Positions 43,422 through 51,978 of a stretch of DNA of 64,000 nt are shown one piece after another. The DNA comes from Nonomuraea sp. NBC_00507 (GTDB lineage Bacteria > Actinomycetota > Actinomycetes > Streptosporangiales > Streptosporangiaceae): NCBI RefSeq assembly GCF_036013525.1, contig NZ_CP107853.1, forward strand, positions 7,006,001 through 7,070,000, read 5' to 3'. The notes below the pieces were generated by a model. It was given only the letters and a program-made list of their open reading frames with translations, did no database searches and was not told the DNA's origin. Every line of letters begins with the position of its first letter. The first letter of the stretch is position 1. The translations under genes and the position numbers were made by a program.

Positions 43422-44270
43422 GTGGCATCGCACAGGGATCTGCCCGCCGGCTTGGTGGACCATCTTTTCCGTAACACCGGGAGCTCTTCGTTCACGGAGT
43501 TCATGAGCTCGTATGCGCCGGAGTTGCTGCCGCTGCGGGATGAGGTTCTGGCCACTCCGATCGGCGACCAGGTTCCGCACGCGACCACGATCGTGGCCGC
43601 CACCTTCGCCGGTGGCGTGGTCATGGCGGGCGACCGGCGGGCGACGTCGGGCAACATCATCTCGCAGCGTGACGTGGAGAAGGTGTTCCGCGCCGATGAA
43701 TACTCGTGCATGGGCATCGCGGGCACGGCCAGCACGGGCATCGAGTTCGCCCGGTTGTTCCGCGTGGAGCTGGAGCACTACGAAAAGCTCGAGGGCCTGG
43801 GCATGTCGGTGAAGGGCAAGGCCAACCGGCTGGCCACCATGATCAGGGGCAACCTGGCCATGGCCATGCAGGGGCTGGTGGTGGTGCCGCTGTTCGCCGC
43901 CTACGACCCGGACAAGGACGAGGGGCGCATCTTCAGCTACGACGTGGCGGGCGGGCCTTACGAGCGTGAGAGGTTCGACGCGATCGGCTCGGGCTCGATC
44001 TTCGCCCGCGGGTCGCTGAAGAAGCTCTACCGCGACGGCGCGTCGGCGGACGACATGGCGATGACGCTGATTCAGGCGCTTTATGACGCGGCCGACGACG
44101 ACTCCGCGACCGGCGGTCCTGACGTGACGAGGAAGATCTGGCCGATCGTGGCGGTGATCGACGCCGATGGTTTCCGCCGGCTGAGCGAGGAGCAGATCTC
44201 CGGCTACGTCGACCAGATGCTGGAAGCCCGCCTGATCTCGCCCGACGGCCCCATCGCCCCGCTGCGCTAG
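43422..44270 (+). CDS. prcB: 20S proteasome beta subunit
   Basis: The catalytic subunit, made with a 54-residue propeptide that is removed to free Thr55 as N-terminal nucleophile ([20 protein letters not shown]; the lysine position of the active site is replaced by the usual actinobacterial pattern of the region). Later conserved parts are [16 protein letters not shown] and [13 protein letters not shown]. The 282-residue length is normal. GTG 43422 follows GGGAGGGA; the frame runs five codons further upstream to a TTG. The subunit assembles with PrcA into the four-ring particle. The sugar importer and dinB now separate prcBA from pup, so the subunits must have their own promoter here. Confidence 0.96.
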   Translation: MASHRDLPAGLVDHLFRNTGSSSFTEFMSSYAPELLPLRDEVLATPIGDQVPHATTIVAATFAGGVVMAGDRRATSGNIISQRDVEKVFRADEYSCMGIAGTASTGIEFARLFRVELEHYEKLEGLGMSVKGKANRLATMIRGNLAMAMQGLVVVPLFAAYDPDKDEGRIFSYDVAGGPYERERFDAIGSGSIFARGSLKKLYRDGASADDMAMTLIQALYDAADDDSATGGPDVTRKIWPIVAVIDADGFRRLSEEQISGYVDQMLEARLISPDGPIAPLR

Positions 44271-44285
44271 AAAGGACCACCGCCT

Positions 44286-45080
44286 GTGTCCATGCCTTTT
44301 GGATATGCGTCCCCTGAGCAGATCATGCGGGACAAGGCCGACTACGCGCGCAAGGGCATCGCGCGGGGCCGTTCCGTCGTCGTGCTGCAGTATGTCGACG
44401 GGTTGTTGTTCGTGGCGCCCAACCCGTCGCGGGCGCTGCACAAGATCAGCGAGATCTACGACCGCATCGGGTTCGCGGCCGTGGGCCGCTACAACGAGTT
44501 CGAGGAGCTGCGGCGCGGCGGCATCCGCTACGCCGACATCAACGGCTTCACCTATGACCGCACCGACGTGACCGGCCGCGGCCTGGCCAACCTCTATGCC
44601 TCCAATCTGGGCCGCATCTTCACCGAGTCGATCAAGTCGCTGGAGGTGGAGGTCGTGATCGCCGAGGTGGGTGAGACCCCGGAGAGCGATGCGATCTACC
44701 GGTTGACGTTCGACGGGTCGGTGTTCGACGAGCACGGTTTCGCGGCCATGGGAGGCCAGGCGGAGGCGGTGGTCAGCCGGCTGAAGGAGCGTTACCGGGA
44801 GTCGATGTCGCTGGCCGACGCGCTGGAGGTGGCCCTGCAGGCGCTGACGGAGCCCGGTGGGGAGCGGCCGCCGGTGGGGCAGCTGGAGGTGGCGGTGCTG
44901 GACCGCAACCGGGAGCACCGTAAGTTCCTGCGGCTGACGGGCGCGCGCCTGGAGCGTCTCCTGGCTCAGACCTCTGCCACCCCGCCTCCGTCCGAGCCGC
45001 CGCTCACGGCCCCGTCTTCCGACACCCCGCCTCCCACCGGCCCCGAAGGGCCCGTGGACGACGGCTCCTCGCCTCTGTAG
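44286..45080 (+). CDS. prcA: 20S proteasome alpha subunit
   Basis: Forms the outer rings and gate and binds the ARC C-terminal tail. The 264-residue protein opens MSMPFGYASPEQIMRDKADY with the gating N-terminus, has the core RGRSVVVLQYVDGLLFVAPN, and a C-terminal tail that is unusually rich in Pro/Ser/Thr (about 225-264), likely disordered. GTG 44286 has AAAGGA upstream and starts 15 nt after the prcB stop. The last 28 nt of the gene are partly duplicated in the downstream spacer at 45255-45281. Confidence 0.96.
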   Translation: MSMPFGYASPEQIMRDKADYARKGIARGRSVVVLQYVDGLLFVAPNPSRALHKISEIYDRIGFAAVGRYNEFEELRRGGIRYADINGFTYDRTDVTGRGLANLYASNLGRIFTESIKSLEVEVVIAEVGETPESDAIYRLTFDGSVFDEHGFAAMGGQAEAVVSRLKERYRESMSLADALEVALQALTEPGGERPPVGQLEVAVLDRNREHRKFLRLTGARLERLLAQTSATPPPSEPPLTAPSSDTPPPTGPEGPVDDGSSPL

Positions 45081-45128
45081 GTTCTCTCCCGGCTTCCCCC
45101 GGGGCCGTCGCTCGATCGGCGGTTCCCG

Positions 45129-45161
45129 GGCGGATGGCAGGGCCGTGCTCGGCCATCCGCC
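45129..45161 (+). terminator. hairpin after prcA
   Basis: GGCGGATGGC (45129-45138) pairs with GCCATCCGCC (45152-45161), 10 bp with a 13-nt loop, 48 nt past the prcA stop. It probably marks the 3' end of the prcBA message. There is no T-run. Confidence 0.6.
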
Positions 45162-45418
45162 GATCCCCCGGCAGGGGTGCGCGGGGGCTGGACGGCGGCT
45201 CGGCGCGGATGTGTGCTGGGCGGTCGGCCCTCCGGCCTTCATCGGACGGCGGCTCGTGGACGACGGCTCGTCGCCTTGTAGTCCTCCTGACGTCCCCCTA
45301 TGGCTGCTCTCCGGTCCGCGGCCCACGCGCCCCGGGTCTGGAGCTGTGGGAGCGGTGTGCTGAGCGGGTGAGGGCCGCAGGGGGCGCGGCATGTGCCGGA
45401 CGCCGCGCCGGCCGGCGA

Positions 45419-45434
45419 TGTGATCTGTATCACC
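45419..45434. promoter_or_regulatory. CRP-like site upstream of the secreted-protein gene
   Basis: TGTGA-TCTGTA-TCACC matches the CRP consensus TGTGA-N6-TCACA except for the last base, 46 nt before the GTG at 45480. Actinobacterial CRP homologues bind this consensus. Confidence 0.5.
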
Positions 45435-45479
45435 CTGATGTGCCCGAACCGGCTGGCGTGATCGAGGATCTCAGAATCC

Positions 45480-46004
45480 GTGAACACTTCCCTGCGGGCC
45501 CTCGTGGCCGGCGGCGCGGCCGCTGCGGTGATGCTGACGTCGGGCGTGGCCGCCCACGCCGCCACCGCGTACCCGGACTACAAGGCGCCCAAGACCTTCG
45601 GCACCTCGTTCCAGCCCGACCCGAAGCATGACTTCACCAAGGGCATCCACTCCCGCCACGACGGCATCCTGCGCGGCTGGATCACCCACGTGCGAGGCGG
45701 CGTGGCCGAGTACGAGCCGATCAAGTGGAAGAAGGGCACCCACACCGAAGGGCACTTCGTGGGGCCGCCTGAGGGCGACGCGACGGCGTACGCCTCGCCC
45801 ATCGCCAAGGACGTGCTGTTCCTGTCCGCGTACGGCTGCAAGGTGTCGATGGGGGATCTGACCGTGAGCAGCAAGACCGGCCTGGGCAGCAAGAAGTGCT
45901 CCAGGACCACGCTGATCAAGCGGCACGGCCGCACGCCGGTGCCCGCGCTCATCACCGTGCACAAGAGCAGGATCGTCAAGGTTCAGGAGATCTATACGCC
46001 CTGA
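45480..46004 (+). CDS. secreted protein of unknown function
   Basis: A 174-residue protein with a Sec signal peptide (MNTSLRALVAGGAAAAVMLT; probable cleavage after AHA at residue 27). The mature 147 residues hold two Cys (in YGCKVS and KKCSRT), likely a disulfide, and are rich in Lys, Gly and His. I recognise no domain. GTG 45480 has GAGGATC about 10 nt upstream. A CRP-like site lies 46 nt before the start, so expression may follow carbon status. It stands alone between prcA and pafA. Confidence 0.75.
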   Translation: MNTSLRALVAGGAAAAVMLTSGVAAHAATAYPDYKAPKTFGTSFQPDPKHDFTKGIHSRHDGILRGWITHVRGGVAEYEPIKWKKGTHTEGHFVGPPEGDATAYASPIAKDVLFLSAYGCKVSMGDLTVSSKTGLGSKKCSRTTLIKRHGRTPVPALITVHKSRIVKVQEIYTP

Positions 46005-46119
46005 CGCGCACGCCTGCGAGCACCCGCGCCCCGTGGGGGCGGGCGCGGGATGAGGCGGGCCGTGCGCGCGCGGCGGAAAACACCTGGGAGGATCTCTCCC
46101 GCTGGCCGACCCGCGGGCA

Positions 46120-46125
46120 TAGTGT
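46120..46125 (+). promoter_or_regulatory. -10 element of a leaderless pafA promoter
   Basis: TAGTGT (TANNNT) is followed by 6 nt and the ATG at 46132; no Shine-Dalgarno is present. An alternative GTG at 46126 is directly at the end of the hexamer and would not be reachable in a leaderless transcript. Confidence 0.55.
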
Positions 46126-46131
46126 GTGGTA

Positions 46132-47490
46132 ATGGATCGTCGCATCTTCGGGCTGGAGAACGAGTACGGCGTGACCTGCACGTTCAGGGGACAGCGCAGG
46201 CTGTCGCCCGACGAGGTCGCGCGCTACTTGTTCCGGCGGGTCGTGTCCTGGGGCCGATCGAGCAACGTCTTCCTCCGCAACGGCGCACGTCTGTATCTGG
46301 ACGTGGGCAGCCATCCTGAATACGCAACACCCGAGTGTGACAACGTCATCGAGCTCGTCACCCACGACAAGGCCGGCGAGCGCATCCTTGAAGGCCTCCT
46401 CGTCGACGCAGAGAAGCGGCTGCGCGAGGAGGGCATCGCGGGTGATATCTACCTGTTCAAGAACAACACGGACTCGGCCGGCAACTCCTACGGCTGCCAC
46501 GAGAACTACCTGGTCGGCAGGCACGGGGAGTTCGGGCGGCTGGCGGACGTGCTGATCCCGTTCCTGGTGACGCGGCAGATCGTGTGCGGGGCCGGCAAGG
46601 TGCTGCAGACGCCCCGCGGCGCCGTCTACTGCGTGTCGCAACGGGCCGAGCACATCTGGGAGGGCGTCTCCAGCGCCACCACCCGGTCCCGGCCCATCAT
46701 CAACACCCGTGACGAGCCGCACTCCGACGCCGAGCGGTTCCGCCGCCTGCACGTCATCGTGGGCGACTCCAACATGAGCGAGACCACCATGCTGCTCAAG
46801 GTCGGCGCCACCGACCTGGTGCTGCGCATGATCGAGGCGGGCACGGTGATGCGCGACCTGTCGCTGGAAAACCCGATCAGGGCCATCCGCGAGGTCTCCC
46901 ATGACATGACCGGCCGGCGCCGGGTGCGCCTGGCCAACGGGCGGGAGGCGTCGAGCCTGGAGATCCAGCAGGAATACCTGTCGAAGGCGAAGGACTTCGT
47001 CGACCGGCGCGGCGGCGACGCCATCGCGCACCGGGTGCTGGAGCTGTGGGAGCGCACGCTGCGCGCCGTCGACACCGGCGACCTCGACCTGGTCTCGCGG
47101 GAGATCGACTGGGTGACGAAATACCAGCTGATCGAGCGCTACCGCAAGAAGTACGATCTGCCGCTGTCGTCGCCGCGGGTGGCGCAGCTGGACCTCGCCT
47201 ACCACGACGTGCACCGCAAGCGTGGCCTGTTCTACCTGCTGCAGAAGCGCGGCTCGGTGGAGCGGGTGGCCTCCGACCTGAAGATCTTCGAGGCCAAGTC
47301 GGTGCCGCCGCAGACGACCAGGGCGCGGCTGCGGGGCGAGTTCATCCGCAAGGCGCAGGAGAAGCGCCGCGACTTCACCGTCGACTGGGTGCATCTCAAG
47401 CTGAACGACCAGGCGCAGCGCACGGTGCTGTGCAAGGATCCGTTCCGCAGCGTGGACGAGCGGGTGGACAAGCTCATCGCCGGGATGTAG
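46132..47490 (+). CDS. pafA: Pup-protein ligase
   Basis: Ligates the C-terminal Glu of Pup to lysines of substrates through a gamma-glutamyl phosphate. The 452-residue protein opens [20 protein letters not shown] and has the catalytic Asp57 in [18 protein letters not shown]. It shares [33 protein letters not shown] and the C-terminal ubiquitin-ligase-like [19 protein letters not shown] with Mycobacterium PafA. It lacks the long Dop loop. ATG 46132 matches the conserved N-terminus and lies 6 nt after a TANNNT element, so the transcript is probably leaderless. It is followed by two FKBP lipoprotein genes. Confidence 0.96.
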   Translation: MDRRIFGLENEYGVTCTFRGQRRLSPDEVARYLFRRVVSWGRSSNVFLRNGARLYLDVGSHPEYATPECDNVIELVTHDKAGERILEGLLVDAEKRLREEGIAGDIYLFKNNTDSAGNSYGCHENYLVGRHGEFGRLADVLIPFLVTRQIVCGAGKVLQTPRGAVYCVSQRAEHIWEGVSSATTRSRPIINTRDEPHSDAERFRRLHVIVGDSNMSETTMLLKVGATDLVLRMIEAGTVMRDLSLENPIRAIREVSHDMTGRRRVRLANGREASSLEIQQEYLSKAKDFVDRRGGDAIAHRVLELWERTLRAVDTGDLDLVSREIDWVTKYQLIERYRKKYDLPLSSPRVAQLDLAYHDVHRKRGLFYLLQKRGSVERVASDLKIFEAKSVPPQTTRARLRGEFIRKAQEKRRDFTVDWVHLKLNDQAQRTVLCKDPFRSVDERVDKLIAGM

Positions 47491-47565
47491 CCATCGGTTT
47501 ACCTCGGCCCTACCTGGGAGTCGGGTAGGGTGACGCGAATCTGCCGTCTTTTCCGAGGGAAGCGC

Positions 47566-48501
47566 ATGCGCCGCGTTCTGGCCGTTCTGGCCGCCATGCC
47601 GTTGATCTTTTTCGCCGCCGCGTGCGGCTCTGAAGAGAGTCCCGCGACCGGCGCTTCCGCCGGGGTGAACGCCGGGGTGAAGGTCACCGGGAATGTGGGC
47701 GCCAAGCCCACAGTGACCTTCCCCTCCGGCTCGCCCGCGACCAAGTCGTCGTATGAGGTGATCCAGCCGGGCAACGGCGCCGCGGTCAAGGCCGGCGACA
47801 AGCTGATCGTCAACCTCACCGTCTTCAACTGGGACGGCAAGGGCAACGCCGTCCAGGGCTCCTCGTACGACACGAAGGCGCCCGAGACGATCCCGGTCAA
47901 CGAGCAACTGCCGCAGGTGCTGCAGGAGGGCTTCACCAAGGTCAAGCACGGCGGCCGGCTGCTGGCCGTGCTGGCCAACGACTCGATCCCGCAACAGCAG
48001 CAGCAGACCGCGCCGGCCGAGCCGACCAAGGTGTTCGTGATCGACGTGGTCGGCGCGCAGCCGGCGGCGCTGAAGGCCGCCACCGGCAAGGAGACCGGCC
48101 AGAACCTCGCGGGCGTCAAGGTCGAGAACCCGGGCGGCGACAAGGCGCCCACGCTGACCACGAAGACCTCCGAGAAGCCGTCGGACAAGCTCGTCGTCAA
48201 GACGATCATCGAGGGCACCGGGGCGAAGGTGCAGCCCACTCAGACGCTGACCGTGCACTACACGGGCAAGATCTGGGGCACCGACAAGCAGTTCGACTCC
48301 AGCTGGGAGCGGGGGGCGCCGGCCGAGTTCCCGCTCAACGGAGTGATCAAGGGGTGGCAGCAGGGGCTGGCCGGGGTGCCGGTCGGCAGCCGGGTCGTGC
48401 TGAGCATCCCGCCGGACCTGGGGTACGGCGACCAGGCGCAGCAGAACATTCCCGCGAAGAGCACGCTGGTGTTCGTCGTGGACATCCTCGCCGCCTACTG
48501 A
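47566..48501 (+). CDS. FKBP-type peptidyl-prolyl isomerase lipoprotein
   Basis: A 311-residue lipoprotein: signal MRRVLAVLAAMPLIFFAAAC with acylated Cys20. The C-terminal 110 residues form a clear FKBP domain (TLTVHYTGKIWGTDKQFDSS, then GVIKGWQQGLAGVPVGSRVV and PPDLGYGDQAQ). The N-terminal half repeats a weaker FKBP-like pattern (about 60-170), without the full set of active-site residues. ATG 47566 has GAGGGAAG in place; an in-frame upstream start at 47530 would place charged residues before the signal. It acts outside the membrane in folding of exported proteins. Similar FKBP lipoproteins next to pafA are known in actinobacteria. Confidence 0.88.
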   Translation: MRRVLAVLAAMPLIFFAAACGSEESPATGASAGVNAGVKVTGNVGAKPTVTFPSGSPATKSSYEVIQPGNGAAVKAGDKLIVNLTVFNWDGKGNAVQGSSYDTKAPETIPVNEQLPQVLQEGFTKVKHGGRLLAVLANDSIPQQQQQTAPAEPTKVFVIDVVGAQPAALKAATGKETGQNLAGVKVENPGGDKAPTLTTKTSEKPSDKLVVKTIIEGTGAKVQPTQTLTVHYTGKIWGTDKQFDSSWERGAPAEFPLNGVIKGWQQGLAGVPVGSRVVLSIPPDLGYGDQAQQNIPAKSTLVFVVDILAAY

Positions 48502-48822
48502 CCCGCTTCGATGGGCGGCCACGGCAGGGTGTGCGTTGCCTGCACACTCTGCCCGGATCGCCGGGCCTCAGGTCGGCGCCGCAGCTGCCGGCGGCTCGGC
48601 GTCCGGGCGAGGGTGCGAGGCACGCGTCGAGGGTCGTCCTGCGCGGCGGGCGCTCATCGGGCACTGCGGCGGGCTGTGCGGCATTGTGAGGCATGAGGGG
48701 ACATCGGGGCTCGCCCCGGTATGGGGATATTTCCGGGCTTGCTGACGTGTGATCTGGGGTCGCGGTAGCATCGCCAGGCCCGGCGGCGCAGCGTCGGCGG
48801 GCCGTTTCGCGTGGGAGGATCG
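48502..48822. other. 321-nt intergenic region before the second FKBP gene
   Basis: No gene is supported. A promoter for the downstream gene may lie around TAGCAT at 48767-48772. Otherwise I see nothing distinct. Confidence 0.4.
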
Positions 48823-49722
48823 ATGCTCCGCCGTGCCGTCGCCCCGCTCCTGCCGGCGCTCCTGCTGGCGGCCGGCTGCACGGGCGCGCCGGCGGGGAGC
48901 CTGGAGCTGAAGGTGGGCGGCGCGTTCGGCGCCAGGCCCACGATCGCCTTCCCCGACGGCAGGCCGGCGGCCGGGCTGCAGGTGGACGAGCTGGCCACCG
49001 GCAAGGGCGCGCGGCTCGAGCCGGACGACGTGGCGATCGTCGCCTACACCGCGCACGTGTGGGACGGCGGCCAGAACCGCCTGGTCGACTCCAGCTTCAA
49101 CCGCGGAGCCCCGGCGGCGTTCCCCGTGGGGCGGCTGCTGCCGGGCCTGGACCAGGCGTTGCGGGGCCGCACGGTCGGCAGCCGGGTGATCGCGGCGATC
49201 CCGCCCGAGCAGGGCTTCGGCCCCAACCCGCCGAGCGGCGTGCAGCCGGCCGAGGAGTTGTTCTACGTCGTCGACATCCTCGGCGCTCACCCCAAGGGCG
49301 CCTCGATCGACGGCCGCGGCGGCACGCTGGCAGGCGTGCGCGTCAGCGGCGGCGCACGCCCGAAGCTGACGGTGCCTGCGACGGCGCCGCCTGCGCGGTT
49401 CGCCGCCAAGGTGCTCGAGCGCGGCGCCGGGCGCAGGACGCAGGCCGGGCAGCTCGTGGTCGTCCAGTACACGGGCGCGGTCTGGGCCGGCCGCCGGATC
49501 TTCGACACGACCTGGACGACGGGGCAGCCGAAGGCGTTCAGGATCGGCGACGGCACCGTGATCAAGGCCTGGGACCGGGCGCTGGCAGGCGTCCCGGCCG
49601 GCAGTCGCGTCCTGATGATCGTCCCGCCCGCGTACGGGTACGGCGCCCCGGGTCACCCCGCATACGGGATCAAGGGCTCCGACACGCTCGTCTTCGTGGT
49701 GGACGTCCTGGCCGCGTACTGA
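48823..49722 (+). CDS. lipoprotein with two FKBP-type domains
   Basis: A 299-residue lipoprotein: signal MLRRAVAPLLPALLLAAGC with Cys19. Two FKBP domains follow. Domain 1 (about 60-155) has DDVAIVAYTAHVWDGGQNRL and LLPGLDQALRGRTVGSRV. Domain 2 (about 185-299) has QLVVVQYTGAVWAGRRIFDT, then KAWDRALAGVPAGSRVLMIV and PPAYGYGAPG. Both have most active-site aromatics. It is a paralogue of the gene at 47566, and its last residues (VFVVDVLAAY) match that one. ATG 48823 follows GGAGGATCG. It acts outside the membrane. Confidence 0.87.
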   Translation: MLRRAVAPLLPALLLAAGCTGAPAGSLELKVGGAFGARPTIAFPDGRPAAGLQVDELATGKGARLEPDDVAIVAYTAHVWDGGQNRLVDSSFNRGAPAAFPVGRLLPGLDQALRGRTVGSRVIAAIPPEQGFGPNPPSGVQPAEELFYVVDILGAHPKGASIDGRGGTLAGVRVSGGARPKLTVPATAPPARFAAKVLERGAGRRTQAGQLVVVQYTGAVWAGRRIFDTTWTTGQPKAFRIGDGTVIKAWDRALAGVPAGSRVLMIVPPAYGYGAPGHPAYGIKGSDTLVFVVDVLAAY

Positions 49723-49770
49723 CGGCGAAACAGACGCGGACCAAGACACGCGGAGAAATAGACTCCGCGT

Positions 49771-50415
49771 GTGAGTACCGACGACCTCGAGGCGCTGGCC
49801 TTGCTGCACGACCCCGTACGCCGCAGCCTCTACGACGCCGTCACCGCCGGCGGCGGCGACGTGGGCAGGGGAGAGGCGGCCGAGGCGGCGGGCGTGTCCA
49901 GGACCCTGGCCGGGCACCACCTGGACAGGCTCGTCGAGGCGGGCCTGCTGGAGAGCGGGTTCCGGCAGCAGGAGAAGAAGGGCCCGGGCAGCGGCCGTCC
50001 CGCCAAGGTCTACCGCAGGGCCAGGGGTGAGCGGTCGGTGAGCCTGCCGCCGCGCGACTACGCCGCCCTCGCCTCGGTGCTGGCCGGCGTGGTGGACCTG
50101 CTCGGGGCAGAGGAGCAGGCCGAGGAGGCGGCGCGGCGCGCGGGCGAGCGCTTGGCCGGTCGGCACGCCGGGCAGCCGGTCGAGCGGGTGCTGGGGGAGC
50201 GCGGCTACGAGCCGTACGAGGAGGCCGGGGTGGTGCGGCTGCGCAACTGCCCGTTCCACGCCTTGTCCGAGGAGCAGCCGCTGCTGGTGTGCTCCATGAA
50301 CCTGGCCCTGTGCCAGGGGCTGCTCCAGGGGCTCGGCGACGACCCGGCCAGGGCGAGGCTGGATCCGCGGCCGGGGGAGTGCTGCGTCGCCCTTTCTAAA
50401 ACAAATATGGATTGA
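49771..50415 (+). CDS. HTH regulator with C-terminal Cys cluster (SufR-like)
   Basis: A 214-residue regulator. The winged HTH (about 5-95) has LALLHDPVRRSLYDAVTAGG, GVSRTLAGHHLDRLVEAGLL and a basic wing GRPAKVYRRA. The C-terminal part carries cysteines in a SufR-like arrangement (RLRNCPFH, LLVCSMNLALC and GECCVAL), which in that family hold an Fe-S cluster that controls DNA binding. It is likely a redox or iron sensor. GTG 49771 starts the frame. The DUF3291 gene follows 22 nt downstream and is probably its target or partner; its own upstream region is short (48 nt). Confidence 0.82.
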   Translation: MSTDDLEALALLHDPVRRSLYDAVTAGGGDVGRGEAAEAAGVSRTLAGHHLDRLVEAGLLESGFRQQEKKGPGSGRPAKVYRRARGERSVSLPPRDYAALASVLAGVVDLLGAEEQAEEAARRAGERLAGRHAGQPVERVLGERGYEPYEEAGVVRLRNCPFHALSEEQPLLVCSMNLALCQGLLQGLGDDPARARLDPRPGECCVALSKTNMD

Positions 50416-50436
50416 CATAGAAGGGGCAGGGATGGT

Positions 50437-50928
50437 GTGCTGAGCGCCATGCATCTCGCAGAGCTGAACATCGCCCATTTGCGCGCGCCCGTCGACTCCG
50501 CCGAACTCGCCGAGTTCGTCGCCCTGCTCGAACCCATCAACGCCATCGCCGACGAGGCCCCCGGGTTCGTCTGGCGGCTGAAGGAGAGCGAGAGCGACCC
50601 CACCGCCACCGTCGTGCACGACTACGGCGACTACCTACTGATCAACTTCTCGGTGTGGGAGTCGCTCGACACGCTGTGGAACTACGTCTACCGCAGCGCC
50701 CACCTGGGCGTGCTGCGCCGCCGCAGGGAGTGGTTCCTGCGCATGGCGGAGCCGTACATGGTGATGTGGTGGGTCCCGGAGGGGCACATCCCGTCGCTGG
50801 CCGAGGGCATGGCGCGGCTGGAACGCCTCAAGGCGGAGGGCCCCAGCCCTGAGGCGTTCACGTTCAAGGACGCCTACGACAGCAGCGAGGCCGCCAGCCT
50901 GCCGGCCGCCGCCGAGGCCACGAAGTAG
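50437..50928 (+). CDS. DUF3291 family protein
   Basis: A protein of about 160 residues belonging to DUF3291, a family related to antibiotic-biosynthesis monooxygenase-like dimers. It shows MHLAELNIAHLRAPVDS, then DEAPGFVWRLKESESD, LLINFSVWESLDTLWNYVYR and EPYMVMWWVPEGHIPSL, all typical. GTG 50437 has AGGG five nt upstream; ATG 50449 begins directly at the conserved MHLAELN and is an alternative. Co-directional with the SufR-like regulator (22 nt). Its 3' end overlaps the convergent DUF3866 gene by 55 nt. Function unknown. Confidence 0.85.
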   Translation: MLSAMHLAELNIAHLRAPVDSAELAEFVALLEPINAIADEAPGFVWRLKESESDPTATVVHDYGDYLLINFSVWESLDTLWNYVYRSAHLGVLRRRREWFLRMAEPYMVMWWVPEGHIPSLAEGMARLERLKAEGPSPEAFTFKDAYDSSEAASLPAAAEATK

Positions 50929-51941
50929 GCCAGGTCCTCCTCCAGCCCCCGGCCCATCGTCGACAGCTTGACCGGCGAGCCGCGCAGCGCCTCGTGCAGG
51001 CCGTCCACCGGCACCGGCACCAGACGGTGCCGGACGGCCAGTAGCTCGGCCTGGTCCCTGACCCGCTCGCCGAACTCGCCGGGCAGCTCCGGCACCGGCA
51101 CGTCCGCCGGACTCAGCGCCACCCGGCCGTAGGCGGTCAGCGAGTGGTGCGAGACGCCGTAGTGGCGCTCGCGCAGGTCGCCCTCGCTGACCCGCAGCGC
51201 CGCCACCGGCCGTCCCCGCAGCACCCCGGCCGCGTTGACCGCCTCGCCCGCCGCCACGCCTGAGAAGCCCCACTTGGTGCCCGTGCCCAGGTTGCCCGGG
51301 CCCTGGGTGACGATCGCGACGTCGGCCTCCAGCACGTGCCTGGCCGCCAGCAGGCCCGTGTGCACGGTGACCGCCTCCACCTCGCCGCCGAACGCCTGCC
51401 CGACCGTCACCACGCCCGCCAGCCAGCCGGCTTCCCGCAGCCGCGCCGCGGCCATCGAGAACCACACCGGCAGCGCGCCGCCGTCCTGCATCACGTACGC
51501 CACCCGCGTGCCGGGCGCGGACTCGTACAGACCGCACAGGATCGGAGCGAGCGCCGAGTGCAGGTCGGCCACCACCACCGGCATCTCATCCAGCGCGTCC
51601 GCCTCGCGCAACTTGTCGTGATGAGGAGAATCCTGCTCGTCCGCGCCCAGCACTGTGGCCTGCAGCGGCGTGTACCGGGCCTTCACCAGGTGCCCGGGTC
51701 CCTCGGGATCTTGCGGCAAACGGTTCGGGACGGCCACCACCATGGCGTAACCTCCCGTACCGAGACCCATCGCGAGCGCGGTCGTGTTGAGCAGCACCTC
51801 GTCGCCGGGTTCCGGGCGGCCCACCAACGGCGGGTACGCGAGCGCCCGGCACTCCCCCTCGGGGACGGCGACGTCCAGCTCCACCGCTCCCGGCCACTCG
51901 CGTCGGATCCGTACGACCTCGCCCTTGCGCCATCTGATCAC
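50874..51941 (-). CDS. DUF3866 family protein
   Basis: A 355-residue protein of the DUF3866 family, found in actinobacteria beside pafBC. Recognisable parts are MIRWRKGEVVRIRREWPGAV, YPPLVGRPEPGDEVLLNTTA, YVMQDGGALPVWFSMAAARL and VAIVTQGPGNLGTGTKWGFS, with a possible nucleotide or phosphate-binding loop in the last. No membrane segments are seen. ATG 51941 begins 38 nt from the divergent pafB start. Function is unknown; its conserved place suggests a link with the pafBC/proteasome locus, but this is by context only. Confidence 0.83.
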   Translation of the reverse strand: MIRWRKGEVVRIRREWPGAVELDVAVPEGECRALAYPPLVGRPEPGDEVLLNTTALAMGLGTGGYAMVVAVPNRLPQDPEGPGHLVKARYTPLQATVLGADEQDSPHHDKLREADALDEMPVVVADLHSALAPILCGLYESAPGTRVAYVMQDGGALPVWFSMAAARLREAGWLAGVVTVGQAFGGEVEAVTVHTGLLAARHVLEADVAIVTQGPGNLGTGTKWGFSGVAAGEAVNAAGVLRGRPVAALRVSEGDLRERHYGVSHHSLTAYGRVALSPADVPVPELPGEFGERVRDQAELLAVRHRLVPVPVDGLHEALRGSPVKLSTMGRGLEEDLAYFVASAAAGRLAASLLS

Positions 51942-51978
51942 GGGGGCAGGGTAGCGTCATGAAGGAGGAGTGAGGCAG

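Larger units (their letters stand above)
45081..45479. other. 399-nt intergenic region after prcBA with repeat of the prcA 3' end
   Basis: CGTGGACGACGGCTCxTCGCC and TGTAG at 45255-45281 copy the prcA end (45053-45080) with one substitution and one deletion. Degenerate GGACGGCGGCTCG words are at 45189 and 45244. The region also holds a hairpin and a CRP-like site, listed separately. No gene is supported. Confidence 0.6.
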
